Virus record (IMG/VR): IMGVR_UViG_3300034072_002191
Span: 16,692-80,691 of that record
DNA length: 64,000 bases
DNA from: a virus
Strand: one strand, 5' to 3'
This document shows positions 33,516 through 41,508 of this stretch, in pieces. Under the pieces are notes generated by a model. That model did no database searches and was not told the DNA's origin. It was given only the letters and a program-made list of their open reading frames with translations. The position numbers and the translations under genes are program-made. The first letter of the stretch is position 1. Every line of letters begins with the position of its first letter.

Positions 33516-33727
33516 TGCAGCATCCCCCAGACGAGGACGCTCCAGGGCACGACGTTGGCCGCGATCAGCATCGCCAGGAACAGCCAGTCGCCACACCGCA
33601 TAGTGGGCAAGCCGGCGGGGAGAATGTACGCGCCGGTGCATTCGAACGCGCTGCAGTTCGGGCAGCCTCCAAAGTCCGCTTCCAGGGTGAACTGGCGGCA
33701 GCGCGGGCAGATCTCAGCGTTGCTCAT
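33512..33727 (-). CDS. zinc-ribbon membrane protein
   Basis: 71 aa: an N-terminal zinc ribbon (ICPRCRQFT...GGCPNC) and one C-terminal membrane segment (WLFLAMLIAANVVPWSVLVW). Overlaps both neighbours by four bases. Unknown role; a membrane-tethered adaptor is possible. Confidence 0.6.
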   Translation of the reverse strand: MSNAEICPRCRQFTLEADFGGCPNCSAFECTGAYILPAGLPTMRCGDWLFLAMLIAANVVPWSVLVWGMLQ

Positions 33728-34713
33728 TGGTCGATTGCTCCTGATCCACGGCGCATCGGCGCCAGCAGCTTCTGGGCTTCGGTCGGCAGTAGGGCGTGGA
33801 AGTCCGGGGACTGGAGCAGGCCCAGCCGCTCGCGAGCATCCATGCGGGAGAGGGTGCCGATGATCGTCGCGAACCGCTTCGCGCGCGGATCGCCAACCGG
33901 TCGGTTGGTGCCGCGCACCAGCTGGAGCGCGTCGGAGACGGACTTCGCGGCGTTGCCATAGCCGTGATCGATCATCCGACTGGCAACACGCTCTTGCTCG
34001 TCCCGTGGCAACTTGGTGAGCTGGCGCAGCTGAGCCGCATTTCTCAGCACCGGATGCCGGGCCTCGCGGAACAGGGCGATCACCGATGGGGCGAGCCCGC
34101 GATAGAGAGCCAGATCATTCCGGATCGTGCGGTCCGAGAAGCCCAGTTCCGCGCCCACTTCACGCGACCAGCCATAGACGTTGGAAATTGTTTCCAACGT
34201 CCGCTCTGCTTCCGCTTTCACGGCGCGCGGGACCGAAAGCTCGCGGTGCTCCACGTCCTTGATGCCGGCCTGAGATCGCTTGAGCATCACCAGCTCGGCG
34301 ATGAACGCGGCGCGGTCGATGGGGTCGAGATCTCGACGCCACAGATTTTCGGTGACCTCGCGCATGCGGCGATGGGCACGGGACCCTGAAACTTCACGAG
34401 CCTCGATTAGCTCGATCCCGGCCAGCTCGGCGCCGGCATGCCGATGCGCGCCTGCTACCAGGAGCCACCCAGGCTGGCCTTTCTCGCGGCAGATCTCGAT
34501 CGGCGTCTGCTGGCCTTCGCGCGCCATGATGTTGCCGAGTGCCTCAGCCCACACGGGGTCGATTGGCCGCAGTCGCTCACCTCGGCGGATTTCCGAGACG
34601 GGAACCAGAAGGATCTCGCCGGCAATAGCAGGGAGTATTTCAGCGTCGGCAGCTGGGACGATGTCGTTCTGGACAGTCTGGACCGAAAGATCGGTGGCGG
34701 ATGCAGTGTTCAT
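33724..34713 (-). CDS. ParB-like DNA-binding protein
   Basis: 329 aa from the ATG overlapping the preceding stop (ATGA). The N-terminal ParB/Srx-like domain shows ILLVPVSEIRRGERLRPIDP, QQTPIEICRE and WLLVAGAHRHAGAEL. A helix-turn-helix follows (WSREVGAELGFSDRTIRNDL). No ParA is nearby, so plasmid-style partition is unlikely. ParB-like proteins occur in the early regions of many transposable phages, where they may regulate or organise phage DNA; the exact job is unknown. Confidence 0.8.
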   Translation of the reverse strand: MNTASATDLSVQTVQNDIVPAADAEILPAIAGEILLVPVSEIRRGERLRPIDPVWAEALGNIMAREGQQTPIEICREKGQPGWLLVAGAHRHAGAELAGIELIEAREVSGSRAHRRMREVTENLWRRDLDPIDRAAFIAELVMLKRSQAGIKDVEHRELSVPRAVKAEAERTLETISNVYGWSREVGAELGFSDRTIRNDLALYRGLAPSVIALFREARHPVLRNAAQLRQLTKLPRDEQERVASRMIDHGYGNAAKSVSDALQLVRGTNRPVGDPRAKRFATIIGTLSRMDARERLGLLQSPDFHALLPTEAQKLLAPMRRGSGAIDQ

Positions 34714-35072
34714 GCTCCGACACCCCGCGTCTGATCCAGGTGCTTCCAGATTCGGCCAAGCGCGCTGCGCGAAGGGGCACGTTCCGGCCCGAACTCGGCC
34801 GAAATGACCCCTACCGCTTGCTCCAAAGGCATCTGCCGATGGAGGCGAATGACCATCTCCCGGACAGGTAAGTCCGACCAAACCTTCGGATAGCGTTGAG
34901 ACCGGAGTTCGCCGTCCTGGCGGCAGAGTCGGAAGACCGGCGGCGAGTAGGTAACCGCGATCGCATAGCCACGGCTTTCCACGACAGTTTGCGTGGCAAG
35001 GAGGCGCTCAAGCTGAGCGATGCGGCGATCCAGCGCTTCCCAGCGCGCGGCGTCTGAGCTGTTCGAGGCCAT
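34710..35072 (-). CDS. hypothetical protein downstream of ner
   Basis: 120 aa from the ATG three bases after the Ner stop. Helical N-terminus, then YAIAVTYSPPVFRLCRQDGE and a helical C-terminus with an HTH-like stretch (PSRSALGRIWKHLDQ). Second gene of the early transcript. Possible regulator, family not recognised. Confidence 0.6.
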   Translation of the reverse strand: MASNSSDAARWEALDRRIAQLERLLATQTVVESRGYAIAVTYSPPVFRLCRQDGELRSQRYPKVWSDLPVREMVIRLHRQMPLEQAVGVISAEFGPERAPSRSALGRIWKHLDQTRGVGA

Positions 35073-35074
35073 GT

Positions 35075-35323
35075 TCAACGCCCGCCAGCATTTAGACGAT
35101 GCGGGCGACGACGCTTTTCGCTACCGTCCAACTTCATGGAATCGGCCTCATCCTGGAGAACCTCTTCGATCGCTTCGCGCACGCGGCGGCTCGTTCGCCC
35201 GCGAAAGAGATCGCTCACGCCCGTCTTCGGCAGGCCCTTCGCTTCGATGAAGGCAGCGACAGTCCGGTACCGTTTCCTCAGCACCGCCTTCACGTCCTCC
35301 GGATGGGTCCGGTCCAACATCAT
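35075..35323 (-). CDS. ner: Ner-like early regulator
   Basis: 82 aa. Residues 6-60 follow the Ner/Nlp pattern: HPEDVKAVLRKRYRTVAAFI, EAKGLPKTGVSDLFRG and REAIEEVLQ. In Mu, Ner lowers transcription from the early and repressor promoters after infection. First gene of the leftward early operon, divergent from the repressor. GGAAGG lies about ten bases before the ATG. Confidence 0.85.
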   Translation of the reverse strand: MMLDRTHPEDVKAVLRKRYRTVAAFIEAKGLPKTGVSDLFRGRTSRRVREAIEEVLQDEADSMKLDGSEKRRRPHRLNAGGR

Positions 35324-35410
35324 GGGTCAACCTTCCAACTCTTTGTCCCTATTTGTTGGACCATGCCCCATTATATTGGGCCTGCCAACCCATAATTGTG
35401 GACCTGCCGC
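35311..35410. promoter_or_regulatory. early/repressor operator region
   Basis: The region between ner and the divergent repressor gene holds several copies of one half-site: GGTCCAAC (35311), GTTGGACC (35355, exact inverse), ATTGGGCC (35375) and GTGGACC (35398). A TATAAT hexamer lies on the minus strand at 35370-35375. This is the expected place for repressor and Ner binding and for the two divergent promoters. Sites are read by eye. Confidence 0.6.
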
Positions 35411-36115
35411 ATGATCGAGGGTGCGCCGCAGCGATTGCGCGAGGAGAGGGAGCGCCTTGGGCTGAACCAGCGAGATGCGGCAGCACTCGGATCAGTCAGC
35501 AAAAACACACAGTTAGCTTATGAGAGTGGGTCCTCTCCGATTCCGCTTAGCTATCTGGGTCTGATCGGCCTGAAGGGATTCGACGTCAGCTACATCGTCC
35601 TTGGCGTGCCGGCGGCAGATAGCCCGCGCCGACAGCTGCACGACGAAATGAGGGCTTCATTGGCGCGGTCAACAGCGCCGGCTACGGCTGCGCCGCGTGC
35701 CGATGATCTTGATTTGGTTGAGGTCCACGAAATTGACCTCGCCTATGGTCTGGGCGGCACCTTTTCCGATTTGCCGGTAGAAACCCAGGTGCTTCATTTC
35801 CCCCGGACCTGGCTTGAGACAATTACGAAGACGCCGCCTTCGCAGCTGACCTTTGCGCATGGCCGGGGCGACTCCATGATGCCAACCATGATGGATGGCG
35901 ACATTGTGCTCATCGACCGCTCACAGCGCACCGTACGAGAACAGGACGCAATATGGGCGTTCACAGTCGGAGACATCGCAATGATCAAGCGACTTCGTAT
36001 CCGCAGCGAAACGGTTCACATTCTGTCCGACAATGATCGGGTTCCGCCCGACGAAGCGCATCCCGAAGAGGTTAACGTCGTCGGGCGTGTAGTTTTCATT
36101 GGCCGCCGGATCTGA
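35411..36115 (+). CDS. c: phage repressor, HTH + S24 peptidase domain
   Basis: 234 aa. Residues 5-60 form an XRE-type helix-turn-helix (RLREERERLGLNQRDAAALG). The C-terminal part is a LexA/CI-type S24 domain with Ser155 in RGDSMMPTM and a catalytic-position Lys193 in AMIKRL. RecA-stimulated self-cleavage would make the inner phage SOS-inducible, unlike classical Mu, whose repressor is not of this type. Reads away from the early operon; lower GC than the late genes. Confidence 0.9.
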   Translation: MIEGAPQRLREERERLGLNQRDAAALGSVSKNTQLAYESGSSPIPLSYLGLIGLKGFDVSYIVLGVPAADSPRRQLHDEMRASLARSTAPATAAPRADDLDLVEVHEIDLAYGLGGTFSDLPVETQVLHFPRTWLETITKTPPSQLTFAHGRGDSMMPTMMDGDIVLIDRSQRTVREQDAIWAFTVGDIAMIKRLRIRSETVHILSDNDRVPPDEAHPEEVNVVGRVVFIGRRI

Positions 36116-36125
36116 GGGAACGATA

Positions 36126-36629
36126 ATGCTGTTGCTTGGGCTCACCGCCATGGTCCTCGGCCAGACAGGACCGGTCGTCGTGCGACGTAAAGATCCGATA
36201 ACCGACCAGGCAGCAGTTGTCGCCGCGTGGGAAGCCAATGGCTCGGCGATAGCTGTTGGCTGCACTCCAGCCACGAACACCATTAGGGTGATCTATATGG
36301 CTGAGCGGCACTATTTCGGGCGCACTGGCCTTCTTACAAGCGCGTGGGGACTTACGTATCGCTTCGATGAAAGCGAGCCGGTTTCCCAAGATTGGTTGCA
36401 TGATGACCACACTGCCGAAATGTCCGGAAGTGGCCGGATCGCTCCATTCATCGACAAGCTAGCAACGTCGAAGCGTCTTGTGATCAGGGCAAAAGAGAAC
36501 TTCGGGCGCGGCGACTCATTCGACGCCATATTCGATTTGGGAGATGCGCTTCCTGCGTTGAAGGAGGTTCTTCGTGAGTGCCGTACGAACAAGATCGTGG
36601 GGAAGCTAACTGTTAAATTTGGGCTTTAG
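36126..36629 (+). CDS. putative moron beside the repressor (exported protein)
   Basis: 167 aa, ten bases after the repressor stop, with GAGGGA before the ATG. A hydrophobic start (MLLLGLTAMVLG) may be a signal peptide. The body (IRVIYMAERHYF, LTYRFDESEP, RLVIRAKENFG and a final CRTN) resembles small beta-sandwich proteins of the IalB/VasI type by pattern only. Being co-directional with the repressor it should be expressed in the lysogen, so lysogenic conversion or superinfection exclusion are possible roles. Confidence 0.6.
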   Translation: MLLLGLTAMVLGQTGPVVVRRKDPITDQAAVVAAWEANGSAIAVGCTPATNTIRVIYMAERHYFGRTGLLTSAWGLTYRFDESEPVSQDWLHDDHTAEMSGSGRIAPFIDKLATSKRLVIRAKENFGRGDSFDAIFDLGDALPALKEVLRECRTNKIVGKLTVKFGL

Positions 36630-36648
36630 TTAGAAGGCAGTAATTCCG

Positions 36649-36813
36649 ATGGACGTCGACAAGGCCATAGAAGCCGCAGCTCGCGCGCTATGCCGATTAG
36701 CCGGCAACCCGGAGAACACCCGCTTCGAAGGTAAGCCGATGTGGCAGAGCTACATCCCGGAAGCGACCGCCGCGATCACGGCCGCTCTGCCCTTCATCCA
36801 GGGCCACAACTAG
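36649..36813 (+). CDS. small hypothetical protein downstream of the repressor operon
   Basis: 54 aa (MDVDKAIEAAARALCRLAGN...). AAGG lies upstream of the ATG. Helical, soluble, ends IQGHN. Short proteins with this look (Ala-rich helix, WQSYIPEA) are common in sphingomonad phages, but I know no function. Likely co-transcribed with the repressor. Confidence 0.5.
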   Translation: MDVDKAIEAAARALCRLAGNPENTRFEGKPMWQSYIPEATAAITAALPFIQGHN

Positions 36814-36814
36814 C

Positions 36815-36928
36815 GTGGCTCGCTCGGTCCTCGGTCGGCTTGAGGCCAGCATCATGGGCGCCCTGGTGATCGCCGCGATGATCGGCACGATCGTTGGGGC
36901 GGTTCGGATGCTTAGCCTGGTGCGATAG
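36815..36928 (+). CDS. possible 37-aa membrane peptide
   Basis: A GTG one base after the preceding stop opens a 37-codon frame with a hydrophobic stretch (IMGALVIAAMIGTIVGAV). It could be a small membrane protein made in the lysogen. Support is weak: short, no clear ribosome-binding site. Confidence 0.35.
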   Translation: MARSVLGRLEASIMGALVIAAMIGTIVGAVRMLSLVR

Positions 36929-37318
36929 GGGTCCCACTTCAGCGAATCCGCATATGTTGGAAGGCATCACCGAAAGTGGCAGATTTCCGTGATTTCTGCG
37001 CCTCAGACAGCAAAGACGCAAAGTGGGACCCGTTGAGGTCCCACTTTCGCGCTCGCGTAAATTGTTGCGGCGTGAGAGAATTGCCCTCAGACACTCCTAA
37101 GAGGACGCATTTCCGCGTCTTAGAGGCCCTTGAGAGGCTGTTCAGCCGCCGGTCGCCGACTCTGACACATCCTGTCAAAGGGCTGTCTATTTCACGCGTG
37201 CGTTTTGACAACGTCGCTCCCACCGATGCGCGCTAGCCCCTGTTGCAAACCCACGGATTTCCGCCATTTGTCCGCGAAAGATCGGGTAAGCGGGGCTAAT
37301 CCCGGAATTCAACCTTCA
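36929..37318. other. non-coding left-end region of the Mu-like prophage
   Basis: About 390 bases without a convincing gene. It contains three copies of GGTCCCACTT (36930-36939 and 37037-37046 direct; 37021-37030 inverted) and an inverted pair TGACA/TGTCA (37163-37177) that resembles the terminal transposase sites. It is probably the transposase-site region of the left end plus a terminator for the repressor operon. Confidence 0.6.
37020..37047. terminator. perfect 11-bp hairpin AAAGTGGGACC / GGTCCCACTTT
   Basis: Stem 37020-37030 with 37037-37047, loop CGTTGA, and TTT at the end of the stem. It lies downstream of the rightward repressor operon. A partial third copy at 36930 can pair with the first arm instead, giving an alternative fold. 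Terminator or protein-binding site; not decided. Confidence 0.5.
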
Positions 37319-37343
37319 CTCCAGCAGCAAGTGTCAACTCTCA
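37319..37343. repeat. Mu-like prophage left end: terminal inverted repeat
   Basis: Read inward on the minus strand the end is TGAGAGTTGACACTTGCTGC and then TGGAGT. It matches the other end at TGA, at TGACAC seven bases in, and at C(T/C)GGAG after six more bases. It terminates with CA at 37342-37343. Confidence 0.85.
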
Positions 37344-37348
37344 TCGGG
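37344..37348. repeat. target-site duplication, right copy (TCGGG)
   Basis: Identical to 1017-1021 and directly adjacent to the CA terminus of the Mu-like prophage. Confidence 0.9.
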
Positions 37349-37428
37349 ACCTTCGATCTGGAGCACGGCTCTTGCGACTCCCGCCAGACTGACCGGCGCA
37401 GACCGCGCTCGGGCGGAAGTTTCAAGCT

Positions 37429-37785
37429 ATGAGCAAACGAAGATTGGCGGGCCTGCCTCCCAGGCTCGCCTCGCTGCCGTCCCGGCTCGCCACATTCGAG
37501 AGCGGCGATCGCGGGCGGACGCAGGCCAGCCCTTGGCGGCAATGGTACAAGACGCCTCGCTGGCGTGCGACGCGCCTCCGGATCTTCGCTCGCGATGCCT
37601 ATCGCTGCCAATGGCCAGGATGCGGGCGCATCGAACCCAACACCTCGCTCCTAGTTGCCGACCATCGTACGGCGCACCGCGGCGACGAACGTCTCTTCTG
37701 GGACGAGGGTAACATCCAGACGCTCTGCAAGCCCTGTCACGACGGCGCGAAGCAGCGCGCCGAGCAGCGCGGCCGCAGTCGCTGA
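37429..37785 (+). CDS. HNH endonuclease next to terminase
   Basis: 118 aa. HNH motif elements: RLRIFARDAYRCQWPGCGRI, LLVADHRTAHRGD and GNIQTLCKPCHDGAKQ, with the Cys pairs that bind structural zinc. In HK97-like phages such nucleases work with the terminase in cos cleavage. First gene of the late block; the 121-base gap after it carries no gene. Confidence 0.9.
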   Translation: MSKRRLAGLPPRLASLPSRLATFESGDRGRTQASPWRQWYKTPRWRATRLRIFARDAYRCQWPGCGRIEPNTSLLVADHRTAHRGDERLFWDEGNIQTLCKPCHDGAKQRAEQRGRSR

Positions 37786-37906
37786 CCCCACCCCCCGGTC
37801 AAAAGTCTGGCCGGGCGCCGCCGCACTGGACCGCTCCCGTCCCACGCGGAGAAAAAATCCCGGTGGAGCGGCTGGGGGTGCGAACTTTCGCCGGAGGTAG
37901 CCGCCG

Positions 37907-38467
37907 ATGGCGCAACGAAAATCGACTATCGACTGGGCGCGGATCGAACTTGAATACTTGGCGGGTGAAGATTCCATCCGCGAAATAGCTGACCGACACG
38001 AGATTTCCGACACGGCTATTCGGAAGCGTGCGAAAGAGCATGGGTGGGTTCGCGAGGTTCGCAGTGCGAACCGGTGCGAACCTGCCCGCCAGCCGCCTCC
38101 GCCGCCCCGCTCGGACCCGGAGACGCCCCGCGATCCCGGCCAAATCGCAGACGATGGCCGCTCGCTCGTTGGGCGCATGCTGGACGAGCTGGACACAGTC
38201 ACCAGCCGCCGCGGTGAGCTTGAAGACCTGATCATCGCTGCCACGGATGGCGACGACGACGACAGCCGGCGCGACGCGATGATGAAGGCGCTGAGCCTGG
38301 GCAACCGTGCGAACACGATGAAGACGCTCGCGCTCGCGCTGAAGACGTTAAACGAGGCTGCGGCGCCGCAAGGGAAGAAGGCCGCGCAGCAGGAGCGGGC
38401 CGCCGCGGTCGGGAGCGGCAGCCGCTTCCAAGGCCTTGGACCGCCGACACTGAAAGCGGTGAAGTAG
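37907..38467 (+). CDS. terminase small subunit (outer prophage)
   Basis: 186 aa. N-terminal helix-turn-helix ([20 protein letters not shown]) typical of small terminases, a proline-rich linker ([15 protein letters not shown]) and helical oligomerisation part. It recognises packaging sites for the large subunit starting two bases downstream. Confidence 0.85.
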   Translation: MAQRKSTIDWARIELEYLAGEDSIREIADRHEISDTAIRKRAKEHGWVREVRSANRCEPARQPPPPPRSDPETPRDPGQIADDGRSLVGRMLDELDTVTSRRGELEDLIIAATDGDDDDSRRDAMMKALSLGNRANTMKTLALALKTLNEAAAPQGKKAAQQERAAAVGSGSRFQGLGPPTLKAVK

Positions 38468-38468
38468 G

Positions 38469-40184
38469 GTGCTCACCTGGTCGACGGCGTGCCCGGACTG
38501 GAAGCGCCGGATCAAAGAGCGCCGGTCGTTGATCCCGTTTTCTCCGCTGTTTCCTGCCTCCGCAGAGGCGAAGATGGCGGTGTTCACGTCGCTCAAGATC
38601 GTCGACCTCGGGTACAACCCGGCAACCAACGATTATTGGACGATCGGCGAGAGCGCGGACGAGTGGCTGCTCGACTTCGTCGCCGCGATCTTCGGCGCAT
38701 ACGATCCCGAGACCGGGCAGCAGATGATCCGCGAGGGCTTCCTGCTGGTCTCGAAGAAGAACACGAAATCGACGATCGCCGCCGGCATCATGCTCACCGA
38801 GTTGATCTGCGGCTGGCGACCCTCGGACGAAAACCTGATCCTGGCGCCGACGATCGAGGTCGCCGGCAACAGCTTCAAGCCCGCGATGGATATGATCCGG
38901 GCAGACGACGAGCTCGACGCGCTTCTGCATCCGCAGGAGCACATCCGGACCATCACGAACCGGAACAACAAATCGACGCTCAAGGTGGTTGCTGCCGACA
39001 GCGCGACGGTGTCGGGCAAGAAGGCAAGCCGGGTGCTGATCGACGAGCTTTGGCTGTTCGGGAAGAAGGCCACCGCCGACGCGATGTTCCGCGAGGCGAC
39101 GGGCGGCCAGGTGGCGCGCCCGGAGGGGTACACGCTCTACCTGACGACACAGTCGGACGAGCCGCCGGCGGGGGTGTTCAAGGACAAGCTGGCCTATGCG
39201 CGCGATGTGCGCGACGGCCTGGTGCAGGACAACGAATTTCTCCCGGTGCTCTACGAGTTTCCGGAGGAGATGATCGAGGCGAAGGAGCACCTGCTCCCCG
39301 CCAATTTTTACATCACCAACCCCAACCTGGGGCGTTCGGTCAGCCAGAAGTGGCTGGAGAGCCAGTTTCAGAAGGTCGAGAACGCCGAGGACGGCACCAA
39401 GCAGGTCTTCTATGCGAAGCACCTCAACGTCGAGATCGGAGTCGGCCTTCGGCATGATGCCTGGGCGGGGGCCCTCTATTGGGAGGCGGCGGCGGCGCCG
39501 CCGGAGATCTGGGACGGCTCGCTCGAGCATTTCGTCGCCATCTGCGAGGTGGCTGTGGCCGGCATAGACGGTGGAGGTCTCGACGACTTGCTCGGCCTGA
39601 CGTTGCTCGGCCGCCACCGGCAGACCAAGGCCTGGCTTAGCTGGTCGCATGCCTGGGCCCAGCTCGACGTGTTCGAGCGCCGCAAGGATATCGTCAGCCG
39701 GCTGCAGGACTTCATCGCCGAGGGATCGCTGACGAAGTGCGAGGACCCGACGCAGGATCTGGTCGAGCTAGCGAACATCCTGGAGCAGGTAAAGGATGCT
39801 GGGCTGTTCCCGGAGGAGTACGCGATCGGGCTCGACCCGGCTGGCGTGGCCGCGATCGTCGACGAGCTTATAGGGCGAGGCTTCACCGAAAAGCAGCTGC
39901 TCGCGATCTCGCAGGGCTTCCGCCTGTCGGCTGCGGTCTGGGGATCGGAGCGCAAGCTCAAGGACGGCACGCTGCTCCACGCCGTGCAGGAGCTGATGAA
40001 CTGGTGTGTCGGCAACGCGAAGGCTGAGCAGCGCGGGAACGCGGTGCTGATCACCAAGCAGGTCGCCGGCAAGGCCAAGATCGACCCGCTGATCGCCCTG
40101 TTCAACGCCGTCATGCTGATGGCTCGCAATCCGGCGGCGGTGCCGCCGTCCGTCTACACGCGCCGCGGCATCATTCGGGTCTGA
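38469..40184 (+). CDS. terminase large subunit (HK97/lambda-like)
   Basis: 571 aa from a GTG. ATPase: [16 protein letters not shown] near residue 95 (P-loop variant) and [12 protein letters not shown] (Walker B). Nuclease: [16 protein letters not shown] and [15 protein letters not shown] supply acidic metal-binding residues. Powers DNA packaging and cuts concatemers, with the adjacent HNH protein as probable partner. Confidence 0.92.
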   Translation: MLTWSTACPDWKRRIKERRSLIPFSPLFPASAEAKMAVFTSLKIVDLGYNPATNDYWTIGESADEWLLDFVAAIFGAYDPETGQQMIREGFLLVSKKNTKSTIAAGIMLTELICGWRPSDENLILAPTIEVAGNSFKPAMDMIRADDELDALLHPQEHIRTITNRNNKSTLKVVAADSATVSGKKASRVLIDELWLFGKKATADAMFREATGGQVARPEGYTLYLTTQSDEPPAGVFKDKLAYARDVRDGLVQDNEFLPVLYEFPEEMIEAKEHLLPANFYITNPNLGRSVSQKWLESQFQKVENAEDGTKQVFYAKHLNVEIGVGLRHDAWAGALYWEAAAAPPEIWDGSLEHFVAICEVAVAGIDGGGLDDLLGLTLLGRHRQTKAWLSWSHAWAQLDVFERRKDIVSRLQDFIAEGSLTKCEDPTQDLVELANILEQVKDAGLFPEEYAIGLDPAGVAAIVDELIGRGFTEKQLLAISQGFRLSAAVWGSERKLKDGTLLHAVQELMNWCVGNAKAEQRGNAVLITKQVAGKAKIDPLIALFNAVMLMARNPAAVPPSVYTRRGIIRV

Positions 40185-40194
40185 AGGAGGGCGT

Positions 40195-41508
40195 ATGGGA
40201 GGCATGTCGCCCGACGATTATCGCCGCGCGGCCGGCTATCGCCGGTCCGAGGCGCAACGGGCGCCGGTGATGGTTGCTCGCACGGGTCCGGTCAGCGCAG
40301 CCCAGGTCATGACCTTCGAAAGCCCCGAGCTGGTCGACTTTCTTCGCGGCGGTGCACCGTCGGCCAGCGGCACGCACGTCGACGAGCTGATGTCGCTGCG
40401 GAACAGCACATTCTTCCGCGCGGTGAACCTGATCGCCGCCTCGATCGGCATGCTGCCCACCTTTCTCATGCGTCGCACGGTCGACGCGCAGGGGCAGGAG
40501 CACATCCAGAAGGCCAAGGATCACCCGCTCTATCGGGTGCTGCACAAGCGGCCCAACACCTATCAGACGGCTTTCGAGTTCAAGAGCCACATGCAGCAGC
40601 TCGCGCTGCGCCATGGCAACGCCTATGCACTCATCATCCGGGGCCTGCGGGGGAAGGTGGTGCAGCTGGTGCCGCTGCCGCGCGGCGCCGTAACCCCAAA
40701 GCTCTCCAGCGACTGGGTGCTGACCTTCGAATATCGCCGCCCGACTGGTGGAACGGTGACCCTTCCGGCGAGCGACGTCTTCCACTTTCGCCACCCAATC
40801 ACGCGCGACGGCCTGACCGGCGTCAGCCTCGTCGACATGGCTCGCAATTCCATCGGGATCGCGGCCGATGCCGAGAAGGCGGCCGGCAAGCTGCTGAACG
40901 GCGGCGTCATGGCGGGCGGGGCGCTGGAAACCGACAAAGGCCTGGGGGACGAGGCGATCGATCGCCTGAAGGCGAGCATGGCCGAGGACTATACGGGCAC
41001 CGACAACGCCGGAACCTGGATGATCCTCGAAGAGGGCATGAAGGCCAAGCCGTTCATCGCCAGCGCGCGGGATGCCCAATACGACGAGCTGCGGAAGCGA
41101 CAGGCGGAGGAGGTATCACGCTTCACCGGCGTGCCGCGCCCGCTTCTTATGTTCGACGAGACCAGCTGGGGCAGTGGCATCGAGCAGCTGGGGCTGTTCT
41201 TCGTGACCTACTGCCTCATGCCGTGGTTCATCGCCTGGGAGCAGGCAATCGAGCGCTCGTGCTTCACCGATGCCGAGCAAGATGCCGAAGAGCTCTACGT
41301 CAAGTTCAACGAGGGCGCGCTGCTGCGCGGCTCGCTCAAGGATCAGGCCGAGTTCTTCAAGGCAGCCCTGGGCCCGAACCAAGCCTATCGCTCGGTCAAT
41401 GAGGTGCGGAGCGCCTTCGATCTCAACCCAAAGACAGGCGACGAGACCGGGCCCGACGCAATTCCGCAGCCAATCGCCGCCCCGCAACCGCAAGGGACCA
41501 CCAAATGA
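40195..41508 (+). CDS. HK97-type portal protein
   Basis: 437 aa with GGAGG before the ATG. Family marks: MSLRNSTFFRAVNLIAASIG, YRVLHKRPNTYQTAFEF, LRHGNAYALI and VSRFTGVPRPLLMFDE. Forms the ring through which DNA enters the head. Overlaps the protease gene by ATGA. Confidence 0.93.
   Translation: MGGMSPDDYRRAAGYRRSEAQRAPVMVARTGPVSAAQVMTFESPELVDFLRGGAPSASGTHVDELMSLRNSTFFRAVNLIAASIGMLPTFLMRRTVDAQGQEHIQKAKDHPLYRVLHKRPNTYQTAFEFKSHMQQLALRHGNAYALIIRGLRGKVVQLVPLPRGAVTPKLSSDWVLTFEYRRPTGGTVTLPASDVFHFRHPITRDGLTGVSLVDMARNSIGIAADAEKAAGKLLNGGVMAGGALETDKGLGDEAIDRLKASMAEDYTGTDNAGTWMILEEGMKAKPFIASARDAQYDELRKRQAEEVSRFTGVPRPLLMFDETSWGSGIEQLGLFFVTYCLMPWFIAWEQAIERSCFTDAEQDAEELYVKFNEGALLRGSLKDQAEFFKAALGPNQAYRSVNEVRSAFDLNPKTGDETGPDAIPQPIAAPQPQGTTK

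Larger units (their letters stand above)
1022..37343 (-). mobile_element. Mu-like transposable siphovirus prophage (complete)
   Basis: The element is 36,322 bp, runs from a TG to a CA dinucleotide and is flanked by TCGGG duplications. It encodes a MuA-like DDE transposase, a MuB-like ATPase, Ner, an S24 repressor, GemA-like and Mor-like proteins, Mu-type head proteins, and a long flexible tail module instead of Mu's contractile sheath genes. The repressor-proximal (Mu 'left') end is at 37343 and the tail-proximal ('right') end at 1022. I see no broken essential gene, so it could be functional. It is inserted inside a second prophage. Confidence 0.95.

Noticed and set aside
34181-34205. TTCCAACGTCCGC shared with the sequence at 1070-1082 as a possible internal end site
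   Set aside because: It lies inside the ParB-like coding sequence and lacks TGACAC or CCGGAG at the proper spacing; probably coincidence.
36976-37236. 86-codon frame in the left-end region
   Set aside because: It crosses the hairpin and transposase-like sites, lacks a ribosome-binding site and has no recognisable protein features.
37283-37287. Another TCGGG that could mark the right duplication
   Set aside because: It is preceded by GA, not CA, and has no correctly spaced TGACAC site; 37344 satisfies all three criteria.
38232-39650. 472-codon minus-strand frame opposite the large terminase
   Set aside because: No domain, and the opposite strand carries a clear terminase.
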